A stretch of DNA of 64,000 nucleotides. It comes from Lutacidiplasma sp049802875 (GTDB lineage: Archaea > Thermoplasmatota > Thermoplasmata > Lutacidiplasmatales > UBA184). The stretch's first letter is position 1. Each line of letters begins with the position of its first letter. The notes under the pieces were generated by a model, which saw only the letters and a program-made list of their open reading frames with translations, had not been told where the DNA came from and searched no databases. Below are positions 52,131-59,626 of this stretch, one piece after another. A program made the translations under genes and the position numbers. The DNA lies in assembly GCA_049802875.1 (NCBI GenBank), contig JBARNH010000024.1:42416-106415 (forward strand), read 5' to 3'.

Positions 52131-52592
52131 ATGACCGCGATGAGCGCGCAACGCGCTTCCGAAACCCCTTCGATCGCGAATCCGTTCCCCGATCTTCCCG
52201 CCGCTTCGCACCGCGAGCCGACCTCGCGGTGTCACCCTCGCCCTCGCGTCGGCGACTACTCGCGGACGCGACTCGAGTCGCGGGTTCTGTTCCGCGAACA
52301 GGAGGAGGACGCGGACGAGATCGCGACCGAGACGCGGCGCTTCAGCCTCCTCGATATCACGAGCGGCCTCCCCGACGACTCGCGGGAGGCGGACGAGCGT
52401 GCCCAAGAGCGGAGGCTTCGCGACCTGCGCGCACGGGTGAGTGCGGCCAGAGCATTGGTCGCGACCACGCCGGGGCTCGCAGGGACCATTCAACGCGACT
52501 GGCGAAAGGCTGGGCGGTCCTACACAAAGTTCGGGATCACAGAGGAGATATTTCGAAGGGGGGTTCCAAGCCACTGGGTTAGGGAAGAATAG
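52131..52592 (+). CDS. Module protein A, copy 1 (A1)
   Basis: 153 aa from ATG 52131. The conserved part begins at about residue 43 (SRTRLESRVLFREQEEDADEIATETRRFSLLDITSGLPDDSREADERAQERRLRDLRARVSAARAL...). It is highly charged and helical, ending FGITEEIFRRGVPS. The 40-residue N-terminal lead is not present in copies 2 and 3, so the real start may be further in. Followed 35 nt later by B1. Family not recognised. Confidence 0.6.
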   Translation: MTAMSAQRASETPSIANPFPDLPAASHREPTSRCHPRPRVGDYSRTRLESRVLFREQEEDADEIATETRRFSLLDITSGLPDDSREADERAQERRLRDLRARVSAARALVATTPGLAGTIQRDWRKAGRSYTKFGITEEIFRRGVPSHWVREE

Positions 52593-52627
52593 GTTTTGAC
52601 CCGGGGAAGGATAAGCGGCATCGGATT

Positions 52628-52933
52628 GTGAGCTCGGCCAATCACCCCCTGGCAGGATCCGTGCTTTGCACAACGGGGGCTGCTTGGCTGGTCTTCTATT
52701 CATTGTACGTTTTCCCTAGAGAGTATCAGTTTCAGAGTTGTCTCGGTCGTGTCGGCGGCGTTCTCCTCCCACATTGCGTGCCCGTTGGGCTTTATCTGAC
52801 TCAACCGGCGGTTTGGGCTGGCCTGGTTCTCATTGGAATCGGCGTTGCGTTGGCAGGCCTGTGGGCGGCCAGGGGGCGGAGCGGTGCAACACGAGCCGCG
52901 TCTCGAATCATTCCGCCTCGTACCACGACCTGA
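52628..52933 (+). CDS. Module protein B, copy 1 (B1): small two-helix membrane protein
   Basis: 101 aa, GTG start. SSANHPLAGSVLCTTGAAWLVFYSLYVFPREYQFQSCLGRVGGVLLPHCVPVGLYL, then a second helix PAVWAGLVLIGIGVALAGLWAARG. All copies keep a Cys about 12 residues before L-P-H-C-V-P, so a Cys-Cys pair or Cys/His site between the helices is conserved. The tail is basic and polar (GRSGATRAASRIIPPRTTT). Function unknown; always downstream of an A gene. Confidence 0.7.
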   Translation: MSSANHPLAGSVLCTTGAAWLVFYSLYVFPREYQFQSCLGRVGGVLLPHCVPVGLYLTQPAVWAGLVLIGIGVALAGLWAARGRSGATRAASRIIPPRTTT

Positions 52934-52944
52934 CCATCGCAGCG

Positions 52945-53245
52945 GCTCGCTGCCGCGACGTCGGCAGGCGGACGCGGCTCGAATCTAGCGCCGCGTTCGG
53001 GGGCACGGACGAGCACGCGGAGGAGATCGCGACCCCGATGCGACAAATCAGGCCCCCTCGAGGTCCCTAGGGGCCTTCCGGACGACCCGGGGGTGAGAGA
53101 CACCGCCGAGGAAAGGCGACATTTCCGGCTGGACGTTCTGGAAGTACGCGGTTGGCTGAAGCGTTGGTAGCGTGAATTGGCATCATGGCTGTATACGAGG
53201 TATAGGACGAGTCGGGTTGAAATATCGAGAGGATATCCCGACGGA
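52945..53245 (+). pseudogene. Decayed module A following B1
   Basis: Reads RRTRLESSAAFGGTDEHAEEIATPMRQIRPPRGP then a stop; continues in other frames as TAEERRHFRLDVLEVRGWLKRW and YTRYRTSRVEIS, matching protein A in pieces. The nucleotide sequence around 53218-53245 aligns with the 3' end of intact A genes (ATATTTCGAGGGGGCATCCC). The DNA period from A1 is about 708 nt, equal to the spacing between intact A copies. Confidence 0.6.
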
Positions 53246-53256
53246 TACCAGACTCC

Positions 53257-53859
53257 ATGGAGATCGCGCGCGCCAAGCGCGTGGTCTGGGTCGAACCGGG
53301 TACGGCTGCGGACCTTAGAGACTCCCGCATCGAACGCACCGGGACAATGCGTACTGTTCCCATCAAGCTCCGCACCGACCGTGTTCCAGGAGTGCAGAGG
53401 CCCAACGAAAAGAAGAGGAACGTTACGCTCGGAGGGCGCGACCTGGTCAAATCGCTACGTGCAACGCTGGGGAACGATGTTGCTCTTCCGACGATGGGAA
53501 GCCCGATGGTAGCACCGCATGCGAAGGTCGGTATTAGTCGAGCTAACCGATCTGAACCGCCGGTTTCGGCACGGGATCCATTCTCGGTTCTCTATGAGAT
53601 TGAACAGCATCGTGGGGGGCTCGAGATTCTCCTCCTGCTGAATGGCGAGGGCGGAGCAACCAAGTCGAAACTTCGTCAGTGCCTCAGACCAGGTCCGGAA
53701 GCACTCGGCGGCGCCCTCCGGTCCCTTGTTCGACTCGGCCTCGTCGAACCCAACTTGATACCGACCTTCCGCTTCCCGACGATCTACCGACTGACCGCAC
53801 GGGGTAGGGCGTTCGTCGAGTGTCCTTTGAAATATTGGCCGTCGCTGTTTCCGATTTGA
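53257..53859 (+). CDS. Winged-helix regulator-like protein
   Basis: 200 aa. The C-terminal about 85 residues form a winged helix: DPFSVLYEIEQHRGGLEILLLLNGEGGATKSKLRQCLRPGPEALGGALRSLVRLGLVEPNLIPTFRFPTIYRLTARGRAFVE, like HxlR/archaeal transcription regulators. The N-terminal about 40 residues (MEIARAKRVVWVEPGTAADLRD) are shared with a short gene at 59489 after the second array. A TATA-like GAAATATCGAG at about 53218-53228 lies inside the decayed A copy. It may regulate the secreted-protein/ABC locus that follows. Confidence 0.7.
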   Translation: MEIARAKRVVWVEPGTAADLRDSRIERTGTMRTVPIKLRTDRVPGVQRPNEKKRNVTLGGRDLVKSLRATLGNDVALPTMGSPMVAPHAKVGISRANRSEPPVSARDPFSVLYEIEQHRGGLEILLLLNGEGGATKSKLRQCLRPGPEALGGALRSLVRLGLVEPNLIPTFRFPTIYRLTARGRAFVECPLKYWPSLFPI

Positions 53860-54054
53860 TTGCCATCGCCCGTTCTCGCCGGACTCCATCCGAGGTGGCC
53901 GGCTCAGTTCCGGATGGACGGAATAGATCCGGGCTTCGAACAGAGCCCCCCCGCTGACTGCTTTCCCGTCAACGGGTTGCTCGAGATCGGGAATCAGTGG
54001 ATAAGATCGTGTATTCAGGACCCATTGCCTTGTTCGTCGGCCGAAGGGGAAAAC

Positions 54055-54768
54055 ATGCCCCGAACGAGAAAGTTGAGGGTGCTCGCGATGGTCGCGTTTC
54101 CTGTCTTCGCCGCCGTGATCATGCTTGCCGGTCCGGCGGCGGCTTCATGGGTGTGGGCTTGGAACGTCAATCCGAATCAGTGGCCACCTTGCTCGGGCGA
54201 GGGCTTCGACGATTGGGGAACCACCGTAACCAATGGAGTATTCACTGGATATTCTGATGTACAGGCCGACGGCGACTATTTCTGCAATCCTGACACAACC
54301 GAACACGAAGTTAATGCTGGCGAGCACGCATCGCCCGATTTCACTGTAAGTACCACGGGCACCTACACCGTCACCGCCGTCTTTTCCGGCACGGTTTACG
54401 TTTACGCGAGTCAGAGTGGCTGCGATGAAGGCACTGGACATGGCACTTTCAGCATTGGGGTTGGAGTGACCGACAACACCACTGGCAAGAGTTACTCCAC
54501 CCTTCAGACTCCAAGTGGTCTTTCGATTTCAGAAAGCTGCGGGTCGGGGGACACGGCGGTGGCGCTTGGTTCCGTGTCGTTCATGACGACCCCCGTGGCT
54601 GGCAACGTCTACCAAGCCAACGCGGGGATCGATGCCTTGTCGGGTGCCATCGAGTATGACCAGGGTAGTAACGCGCAGGACATTACCGCGTTTGATAACG
54701 CGTGTCACCAAGGCACGGGAAACACCTGCAGTTCGGCGGTGACGCTCACCTCCATTACGGTGTCGTGA
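54055..54768 (+). CDS. Secreted beta-rich protein
   Basis: 237 aa from ATG 54055. A signal peptide (RKLRVLAMVAFPVFAAVIMLAGPAAAS) precedes a Thr/Ser/Gly-rich domain with three or four Cys pairs (PPCSGEG, FCNPDTT, SGCDEG, SESCGSG, NACHQGTGNTCSS) that could form disulfides. No membrane anchor, so it is released or bound outside. The start is preceded by AAGGGGAAAAC, SD-like, with TATA options near 54004-54016. A substrate of the adjacent ABC-2 exporter is conceivable, but the signal peptide argues for Sec export. Function unknown. Confidence 0.75.
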   Translation: MPRTRKLRVLAMVAFPVFAAVIMLAGPAAASWVWAWNVNPNQWPPCSGEGFDDWGTTVTNGVFTGYSDVQADGDYFCNPDTTEHEVNAGEHASPDFTVSTTGTYTVTAVFSGTVYVYASQSGCDEGTGHGTFSIGVGVTDNTTGKSYSTLQTPSGLSISESCGSGDTAVALGSVSFMTTPVAGNVYQANAGIDALSGAIEYDQGSNAQDITAFDNACHQGTGNTCSSAVTLTSITVS

Positions 54769-55273
54769 CTGGAACGCGACTGTTGACATGCCCCGGTCGC
54801 GTTCGAGAATCTCGCCGGATTCACCCCGGTCCAATCGCGCCCGCGGATCTCGGCCTGGAGTTACCTGACGAGATCGTCGTAACAGGGTCGATCCGCGAGG
54901 TGGCGGGGCCGGCAAGCCCGCGAACGCTTGAGGGCTCTCACATAGCCGAGCCTGCCAGCAGATCAGCCGCGTCCCCGAATGGACGACGCCATGTCCGCAT
55001 CGGTAGGAATGTGGACTCAACGACGACGTACCAGGGGAAGGTTAGATCCGAGCCGACGCCTCGTCAAACAGACGTGAGCCGTGCGGGCAGGGTTCAGCCA
55101 CGAGAGCCGGGCGCCGTGTTATCCGAGCAACATATGGAGTCCATTGCCAGAAATCTCTCGAGCGGACGCAACCAGGGACCGCGTGTCAGCCCTTTCTCGA
55201 ATCGGGTAAATTACTCCTGCCGAGCCACCTAGGGATAATCTTGAAGTCAGGTGAGTTGGGTAACAGGGACGTA
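54769..55273. other. Intergenic region upstream of the ABC transporter operon
   Basis: About 500 nt with no convincing coding sequence. A TATA-like GGGATAATC (about 55230-55239) is placed for a transcript starting near 55262, shortly before the ATG at 55274. The rest carries no feature I can support. Confidence 0.45.
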
Positions 55274-56239
55274 ATGCAGGGACAACCGCCCTCGGGGCCT
55301 CTTCTCGACATTTCCGGGCTGACAAAAACCTTTCCCGGTGCCGCCAGAACGGCGGTCGATGACATCACTCTGAGCGTCTCCGCCGGTGAGATCCTGGGCC
55401 TTGTTGGCCTAAACGGGGCAGGAAAGACAACGACGATCAGAATAGCTGCGGGATTGAACAAACCGTCCTCCGGTCATGTGACTGTTGGGGGTTTTGATAT
55501 CGTCCGCGACAAGGTGGAAGCATCCGCTCGGGTGGGACTAGTTCCTGAGTTTCCTAACTTCGATCCGGGGGCTAAGGCCCTCTCGCTTCTCAGGTACTTT
55601 GCCGGATATCACGGATTCCGCGGACAACAAGCGACTGACCGGTGCTCGGCCCTTCTAAAAGTCGTCGGCTTGGACAAGACAGTAGAACTGAGATTTCGTA
55701 CTTTCTCCCAGGGAATGAAGAAGCGATTCGCACTCGCCGCGGCACTCACCGGAGAACCACAGGTGTTGCTACTGGACGAGGTCCTGAATGGACTCGACCC
55801 CCAAGGGATCGCCCTAGTTAGGCAGTTAGTCATGGACTGGCGGGGGGAAGGCAGAGCGATCCTCCTCTCTTCTCACCTCTTGAACGAGGTGCAGCAAGTC
55901 GCCGATCGAGTCGCGATCGTTCACCTGGGTCGGCTCGTCAGGGTCCTTTCCAGGGAGGAGTTGGCAAACGGCCGGTCGGGCGTGCTACGAATTTCGATTG
56001 TTGACTTGGACTCAGAAACAATGGGGTACCTTGCGACCAAGGGAACGATAAGGCGCGATGGGTCCACCGTCTGGATCGCCAACCCCACGATTGAAGCCGA
56101 CGAGATCAATGCTGACCTTATTCGGCGCGGTTGCCATGTCAAGAGCCTGTCATTCGAGTCGACCAGTCTGGAGAGCTTGTTTCTGAGCCTGATTGAAGAA
56201 CCCGCGCCCGAGCCCGCGAGCGACGAGTCAAACGAATGA
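55274..56239 (+). CDS. ABC transporter ATP-binding protein
   Basis: 321 aa. Walker A GLNGAGKTTT (about residues 45-54), signature FSQGMKKRFALAAALTG (LSGGQ variant with F-S-Q-G-M), Walker B VLLLDEVLNGLDPQ and the switch His in LLSSHLLNE. It resembles NosF/CcmA-type ATPases of ABC-2 exporters. ATG 55274 is chosen over the TTG at 55241, because the TATA box lies between them and the promoter. It overlaps its permease by 4 nt. Confidence 0.93.
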   Translation: MQGQPPSGPLLDISGLTKTFPGAARTAVDDITLSVSAGEILGLVGLNGAGKTTTIRIAAGLNKPSSGHVTVGGFDIVRDKVEASARVGLVPEFPNFDPGAKALSLLRYFAGYHGFRGQQATDRCSALLKVVGLDKTVELRFRTFSQGMKKRFALAAALTGEPQVLLLDEVLNGLDPQGIALVRQLVMDWRGEGRAILLSSHLLNEVQQVADRVAIVHLGRLVRVLSREELANGRSGVLRISIVDLDSETMGYLATKGTIRRDGSTVWIANPTIEADEINADLIRRGCHVKSLSFESTSLESLFLSLIEEPAPEPASDESNE

Positions 56240-57735
56240 CTTGGGCTCTGCCTCTGGGCTTCAAGTACGAATTCGCGCGGACCTGTACTCGCTTACCAGT
56301 CTTGCTGGTAATCATTGTCGGAATTCTCGTGGCCAGTGCCGCGGCTACGCAGATCGCCGCTTACTCCCCTAGCCCCGCGAGAATGTACTCTGGAGTACTG
56401 TTCTATTCCGATGGGGCCTATCATTTTGAATTCTATGCCTTCAATCAGTACGGGTCGCCCCTGCCGGCCGTCAACTACTCAATATCTATTTCCCAAACCC
56501 CCAACGGCCCCATAGTTACCAATCTCAGCGGAAATACCGCGAGCAACGGCATGCTGGAGTTATCGGCCGCTCTGCCCAGTGGATCCTACCTCGCCGTCAT
56601 TGATGCCGGGCCCCAGGGAGTACTCTACTGGGCCCAGGGTGCCAGCAATGCGGGTGTTTACTTCGGCTCACTCCCTTCAGGCGAGGTGGTACCGCTCTCA
56701 GGTCCAATCTCGACGGCCGTGGACAGCGCGATCGGATTCTCGGGGAAACCGGCTCTGCAAATCTTCTTTCCGACACCGATCGCGGAGTGCGTTTCGGGGT
56801 GTCCCGTTTACTATGCCCTCGAGAATTTTACTAATGGTTCGAGCTTCGGTCCGCTCCCCGAATCTTCCATGACGTTTCTCGGGGACTTGGCTTCCCCGCT
56901 TCAGATTTTCCCATTGACAATACACCAAACAAGCAATACCAATTACCTGAACCTACAAGTAGAAATTTTCTCTCCCTCGGGGTCGCGATTGGCGCTCGAC
57001 ACCAACTGTTCCGCTTCGTCCTTCTATCCATATCAAACCCCCTCTTCGGTCAGCAATGCAGCCTTCAATTACTTCGCGGACGAGGTGGTTCTTGTGCTGC
57101 CGTTCATGGCGATCATTGCATCGTTTTCCGTGTACGCGAGGGACCGAATATCTGGCGTACTGGAATCCACGCTGGTTCAGCCAGTGACAATGCGAGGCCT
57201 AGCTACATCGAGGTTTCTGGCTGCTCTGACTGCATTGCTGTTCGCCGTGGGAGTCGGGATTGCCCTTTCCGACGGGCTGATGCACCTTGCAGTGGGGTCC
57301 TTTGTTCTTCCGTCGTATCTCCTTTCTATCTACCTTGGATTTGTGATTGTGATCGCGTTCTTCGTCGGACTGGTCTTCCTCCTATCGCATCTCGTACGCT
57401 CGACGGCGACGTTACTAGCCGTGGGGATGGGCCTGTTCCTCCTATTCGGGATCTTTTGGAACTCGCTAGTCTTTGCTCTCGAACCGCTGTTCGGTGTGAG
57501 TATCGGTACTCGTGCGGGAGCCACATTCCAAGTGGGACTTTCGTTCCTCGATCCACTGCAGTACCCCGCTCTGTTCCTCGCAGCGATCACGAATGCGACC
57601 CCTAACGTCGCCACAGGAATCGGTGGAAGCCCGGCGGCGTACGGGATCACCCCGGTAACGCTTACGCTCGCGTCGCTGAGCTGGGTAGTCATACCTTTCG
57701 TGCTGCTCCTCTGGCGCATCCGAACCAGAGACTGA
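56236..57735 (+). CDS. ABC-2 type permease
   Basis: 499 aa. One N-terminal transmembrane helix, an about 230-aa extracytoplasmic domain rich in Ser/Gly/Tyr (residues about 45-275), then about 5-6 helices (FADEVVLVLPFMAIIASFSVYARDR..., LLAVGMGLFLLFGIFWNSLVFAL). The large external domain is of the NosY/ABC-2 subtype. With the upstream ATPase it forms an exporter, perhaps for a peptide, lipid or cofactor. Several rare codons (ata, agg) fit later acquisition. Confidence 0.88.
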   Translation: MTWALPLGFKYEFARTCTRLPVLLVIIVGILVASAAATQIAAYSPSPARMYSGVLFYSDGAYHFEFYAFNQYGSPLPAVNYSISISQTPNGPIVTNLSGNTASNGMLELSAALPSGSYLAVIDAGPQGVLYWAQGASNAGVYFGSLPSGEVVPLSGPISTAVDSAIGFSGKPALQIFFPTPIAECVSGCPVYYALENFTNGSSFGPLPESSMTFLGDLASPLQIFPLTIHQTSNTNYLNLQVEIFSPSGSRLALDTNCSASSFYPYQTPSSVSNAAFNYFADEVVLVLPFMAIIASFSVYARDRISGVLESTLVQPVTMRGLATSRFLAALTALLFAVGVGIALSDGLMHLAVGSFVLPSYLLSIYLGFVIVIAFFVGLVFLLSHLVRSTATLLAVGMGLFLLFGIFWNSLVFALEPLFGVSIGTRAGATFQVGLSFLDPLQYPALFLAAITNATPNVATGIGGSPAAYGITPVTLTLASLSWVVIPFVLLLWRIRTRD

Positions 57736-57786
57736 TGGCCAACTCACAACGGGGAGATACAGTCTAATCCCTGGCCGCGCCGGGGT

Positions 57787-58125
57787 ATGCTCTCGCGAAC
57801 GTGGTTCGAGTCGCGGGTCCTGTTCCGCGACCAAGACGAGGACGTTGACGAAGTCGCGACTGAGACACGACGGTTCATCCTCCTCGAGATCACGAGCGGC
57901 CTCCCGGACGACTCGCGGGAGGCGGACGAGAAGCAGACGGAGCGGCGCCTTTGCGACCTACGGGCGCGAGTGAAGGTGGCACGAGGGCTGGTGTCGATTA
58001 CGCTGGGGCTCCCCGAAATCCTCGCGAGGGACTGGCTGAAGGCAGCGCAGTACTATTACCGGCTCGGGATCTCGGAGTCAATGTTTCGAAGAGGAGTCTC
58101 GAGCACCGAAGTTACTGGCGAATAG
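57787..58125 (+). CDS. Module protein A, copy 2 (A2)
   Basis: 112 aa. MLSRTWFESRVLFRDQDEDVDEVATETRRFILLEITSGLPDDSREADEKQTERRLCDLRARVKVA..., ending SMFRRGVSSTEVTGE. Same layout as A1 without its N-terminal lead, so A2 probably shows the natural start. Charged, helical, no membrane segment. Begins about 50 nt after the permease stop; B2 follows 34 nt later. Confidence 0.72.
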   Translation: MLSRTWFESRVLFRDQDEDVDEVATETRRFILLEITSGLPDDSREADEKQTERRLCDLRARVKVARGLVSITLGLPEILARDWLKAAQYYYRLGISESMFRRGVSSTEVTGE

Positions 58126-58159
58126 TTCTTGCCTCGGGAAGGATGTGCGGCGTCGGACG

Positions 58160-58471
58160 ATGAGCTCGGCCAACCACCCCTTAGCGGGATCCGTGCTTTG
58201 CACAACAGGGGCTGCTTGGTTGATACTCTACTCGTTGTACGTTTTCCCGAGGGAGTATCTGATTCAGTCTCAGAGTTGTCTCGGTCGTTTCGACGGCATA
58301 CTCCTCCCACATTGCGTGCCGATCGGGCTCTATCTGTCACAACCGGCGCTCTGGGCAGGCGTGGTTCTCATTGGAATCGGCATTGCGTTTGTAGGACTGT
58401 GGGTGATCCGGGGGCGGAGCGGTGTGATGCATGATGCGTCCAGAAATATCCCGCCTCGTAGTACGACCTGA
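58160..58471 (+). CDS. Module protein B, copy 2 (B2)
   Basis: 103 aa, two membrane helices. MSSANHPLAGSVLCTTGAAWLILYSLYVFPREYLIQSQSC... with the conserved LLPHCVPIGLYL and ALWAGVVLIGIGIAFVGLWVIRG. Two extra residues (LIQSQ versus FQ) mark it from copies 1 and 3. ATG 58160 is aligned with the other copies; an upstream in-frame ATG (58145) adds five residues. A3 starts 11 nt later. Confidence 0.72.
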   Translation: MSSANHPLAGSVLCTTGAAWLILYSLYVFPREYLIQSQSCLGRFDGILLPHCVPIGLYLSQPALWAGVVLIGIGIAFVGLWVIRGRSGVMHDASRNIPPRSTT

Positions 58472-58482
58472 CCGTCCGAGCG

Positions 58483-58836
58483 ATGCGCTGCGTCCACGAC
58501 GTCTCGCGGACTCGGTTTGACTCGCGGGTCCTGTTCCCCTACCAAGACGAGCGCGTGGAGGAGATCGAGATCCAGGCGCGTCAGTTCATCCTCCTCGAGA
58601 TCACGAGTGGCCTCCCGGACGACTCGTGGGAGGCGGACGAGCGCGCCGCGGAGCGCCGACTCCGCGAGCTGCGCGCCCGCGTGAAGGCGGCGCGGGTGAT
58701 GGTCGCAACCACGCCGGGGCTCGGGGAGATCCTCGTGAGCAACTGGCAGCGGGCGGCGCAGTTCTATTTCCGATTCGGGATTACGGAACCTATATTTCGA
58801 GGGGGCATCCCAAGCACCGAAGTTGCGGAGGAATAG
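58483..58836 (+). CDS. Module protein A, copy 3 (A3)
   Basis: 117 aa. MRCVHDVSRTRFDSRVLFPYQDERVEEIEIQARQFILLEITSGLPDDSWEADERAAERRLRELRARVKAARVMV..., ending IFRGGIPSTEVAEE. About 708 nt downstream of the same codon in A2, i.e. a tandem duplicate of the module. Coupled tightly to B2 (11 nt). Confidence 0.72.
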   Translation: MRCVHDVSRTRFDSRVLFPYQDERVEEIEIQARQFILLEITSGLPDDSWEADERAAERRLRELRARVKAARVMVATTPGLGEILVSNWQRAAQFYFRFGITEPIFRGGIPSTEVAEE

Positions 58837-58871
58837 TTTTTGCCTCTGGGAAGGATGTGCGGTACCCGACG

Positions 58872-59189
58872 ATGAGATCGGCCAATCACCCCTTGGCAGG
58901 TTCACTGCTTCGCACAACAGGGGCTGCTTGGTTGATCTTCTATTTACTGAACGTTTTCCCAAGGGAGTACCAGTTTCAGAGTTGTCTCAGTCGGGTCGAC
59001 GGCGCACTCGTCCCGCATTGCGTACCCATCGGGCTGTATCTGTCTCAACCGGCTGTCTGGGTCGGCTTGATCCTCATCGGAATCGATGCCTCGCTCGTAG
59101 GTCTATGGGTTGCAAGAGGGCGCAACGCCACTATGCGTGACATGTCACGAACAGTCCCGCCCCATAACTCGACCAGATCGTGTGAGTGA
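58872..59189 (+). CDS. Module protein B, copy 3 (B3)
   Basis: 105 aa two-helix membrane protein: MRSANHPLAGSLLRTTGAAWLIFYLLNVFPREYQFQSCLSRVDGALVPHCVPIGLYL..., then PAVWVGLILIGIDASLVGLWVARG. The first conserved Cys after L of SVLC is Arg here; the CLSR and LVPHC cysteines are kept. A TATA-like AATAGTTTTTG at the end of A3 could drive it alone. Confidence 0.72.
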   Translation: MRSANHPLAGSLLRTTGAAWLIFYLLNVFPREYQFQSCLSRVDGALVPHCVPIGLYLSQPAVWVGLILIGIDASLVGLWVARGRNATMRDMSRTVPPHNSTRSCE

Positions 59190-59199
59190 GAAGCTGGCC

Positions 59200-59470
59200 C
59201 CACTGCGGCTCGCGGACGCAGGTCGAGGCGCGGCTCGCGTATCGTGACGCGGGGGAGGTCGCGACCCCGCCGCGAACGTGCAGCCTCCTCGAGGCCCCGA
59301 GGGGCCTTCCGGACGACTCGAGGGGCGAGGGACACCGCCGAGGAAAGGCGGTACTTCCGGCCGGATGTTCTGGAAGTAAGCGGTCGGTTAAAGCGTAAGC
59401 AGCGCGAGTTGGCACCATGGCTGTATACGAGGTATAGAACAAGTCGGGTTGAAATATCGAGACAACATCA
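59200..59470 (+). pseudogene. Decayed module A following B3
   Basis: Matches protein A in two frames: SRTQVEARLAYRDAGEVATPPRTCSLLEAPRGLPDDSRGEGH, then TAEERRYFRPDVLEVSGRLKRKQRELAPWLYTRYRTSRVEIS. It resembles the decayed copy after B1 closely (the two share changes relative to intact copies), so both arrays end in the same decayed unit. Its 3' end supplies the TATA-like GAAATATCGAG for the next small gene. Confidence 0.62.
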
Positions 59471-59488
59471 CCGATGATACCAAGCTTC

Positions 59489-59626
59489 ATGGGGATCGAG
59501 CGCGTGGTCTGGGTCGTCCCGGGTCCGCCTTCAGACTGGGAGGACCGCACGGTGGCCGAGGGCGGGCGCAGTCCCTTGCCCTTCTATCGAATTTCACTTT
59601 CGAGCAAGGATGAGGAGAATACATGA
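59489..59626 (+). CDS. Short gene homologous to the N-terminus of the winged-helix protein
   Basis: 45 aa: MGIERVVWVVPGPPSDWED...SLSSKDEENT. The start resembles MEIARAKRVVWVEPGTAADLRD of the regulator at 53257, but the winged-helix part is absent. The TATA-like GAAATATCG is about 33 nt upstream in both. Its TGA overlaps the ATG of the next secreted-protein gene (ATGA), so it may couple translation. Either a truncated paralogue or a small functional peptide. Confidence 0.5.
   Translation: MGIERVVWVVPGPPSDWEDRTVAEGGRSPLPFYRISLSSKDEENT

Larger units (their letters stand above)
52255..59510. repeat. Two direct arrays of the A-B module bracketing the ABC/secreted locus
   Basis: Array 1 (about 52255-53270) is A1-B1-decayed A. 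Array 2 (57787-59510) is A2-B2-A3-B3-decayed A. The repeat period is about 708 nt. The stretch 53090-53270 and its counterpart 59325-59510 remain clearly alike down to the shared TATA-like element and the start of the following genes. The arrays are in direct orientation, so recombination between them could delete or excise the 4.5 kb between. Confidence 0.65.

Noticed and set aside
54769..55273. Possible small genes between the secreted protein and the ABC ATPase
   Set aside because: Frames are short, lack start signals and overlap each other on both strands.
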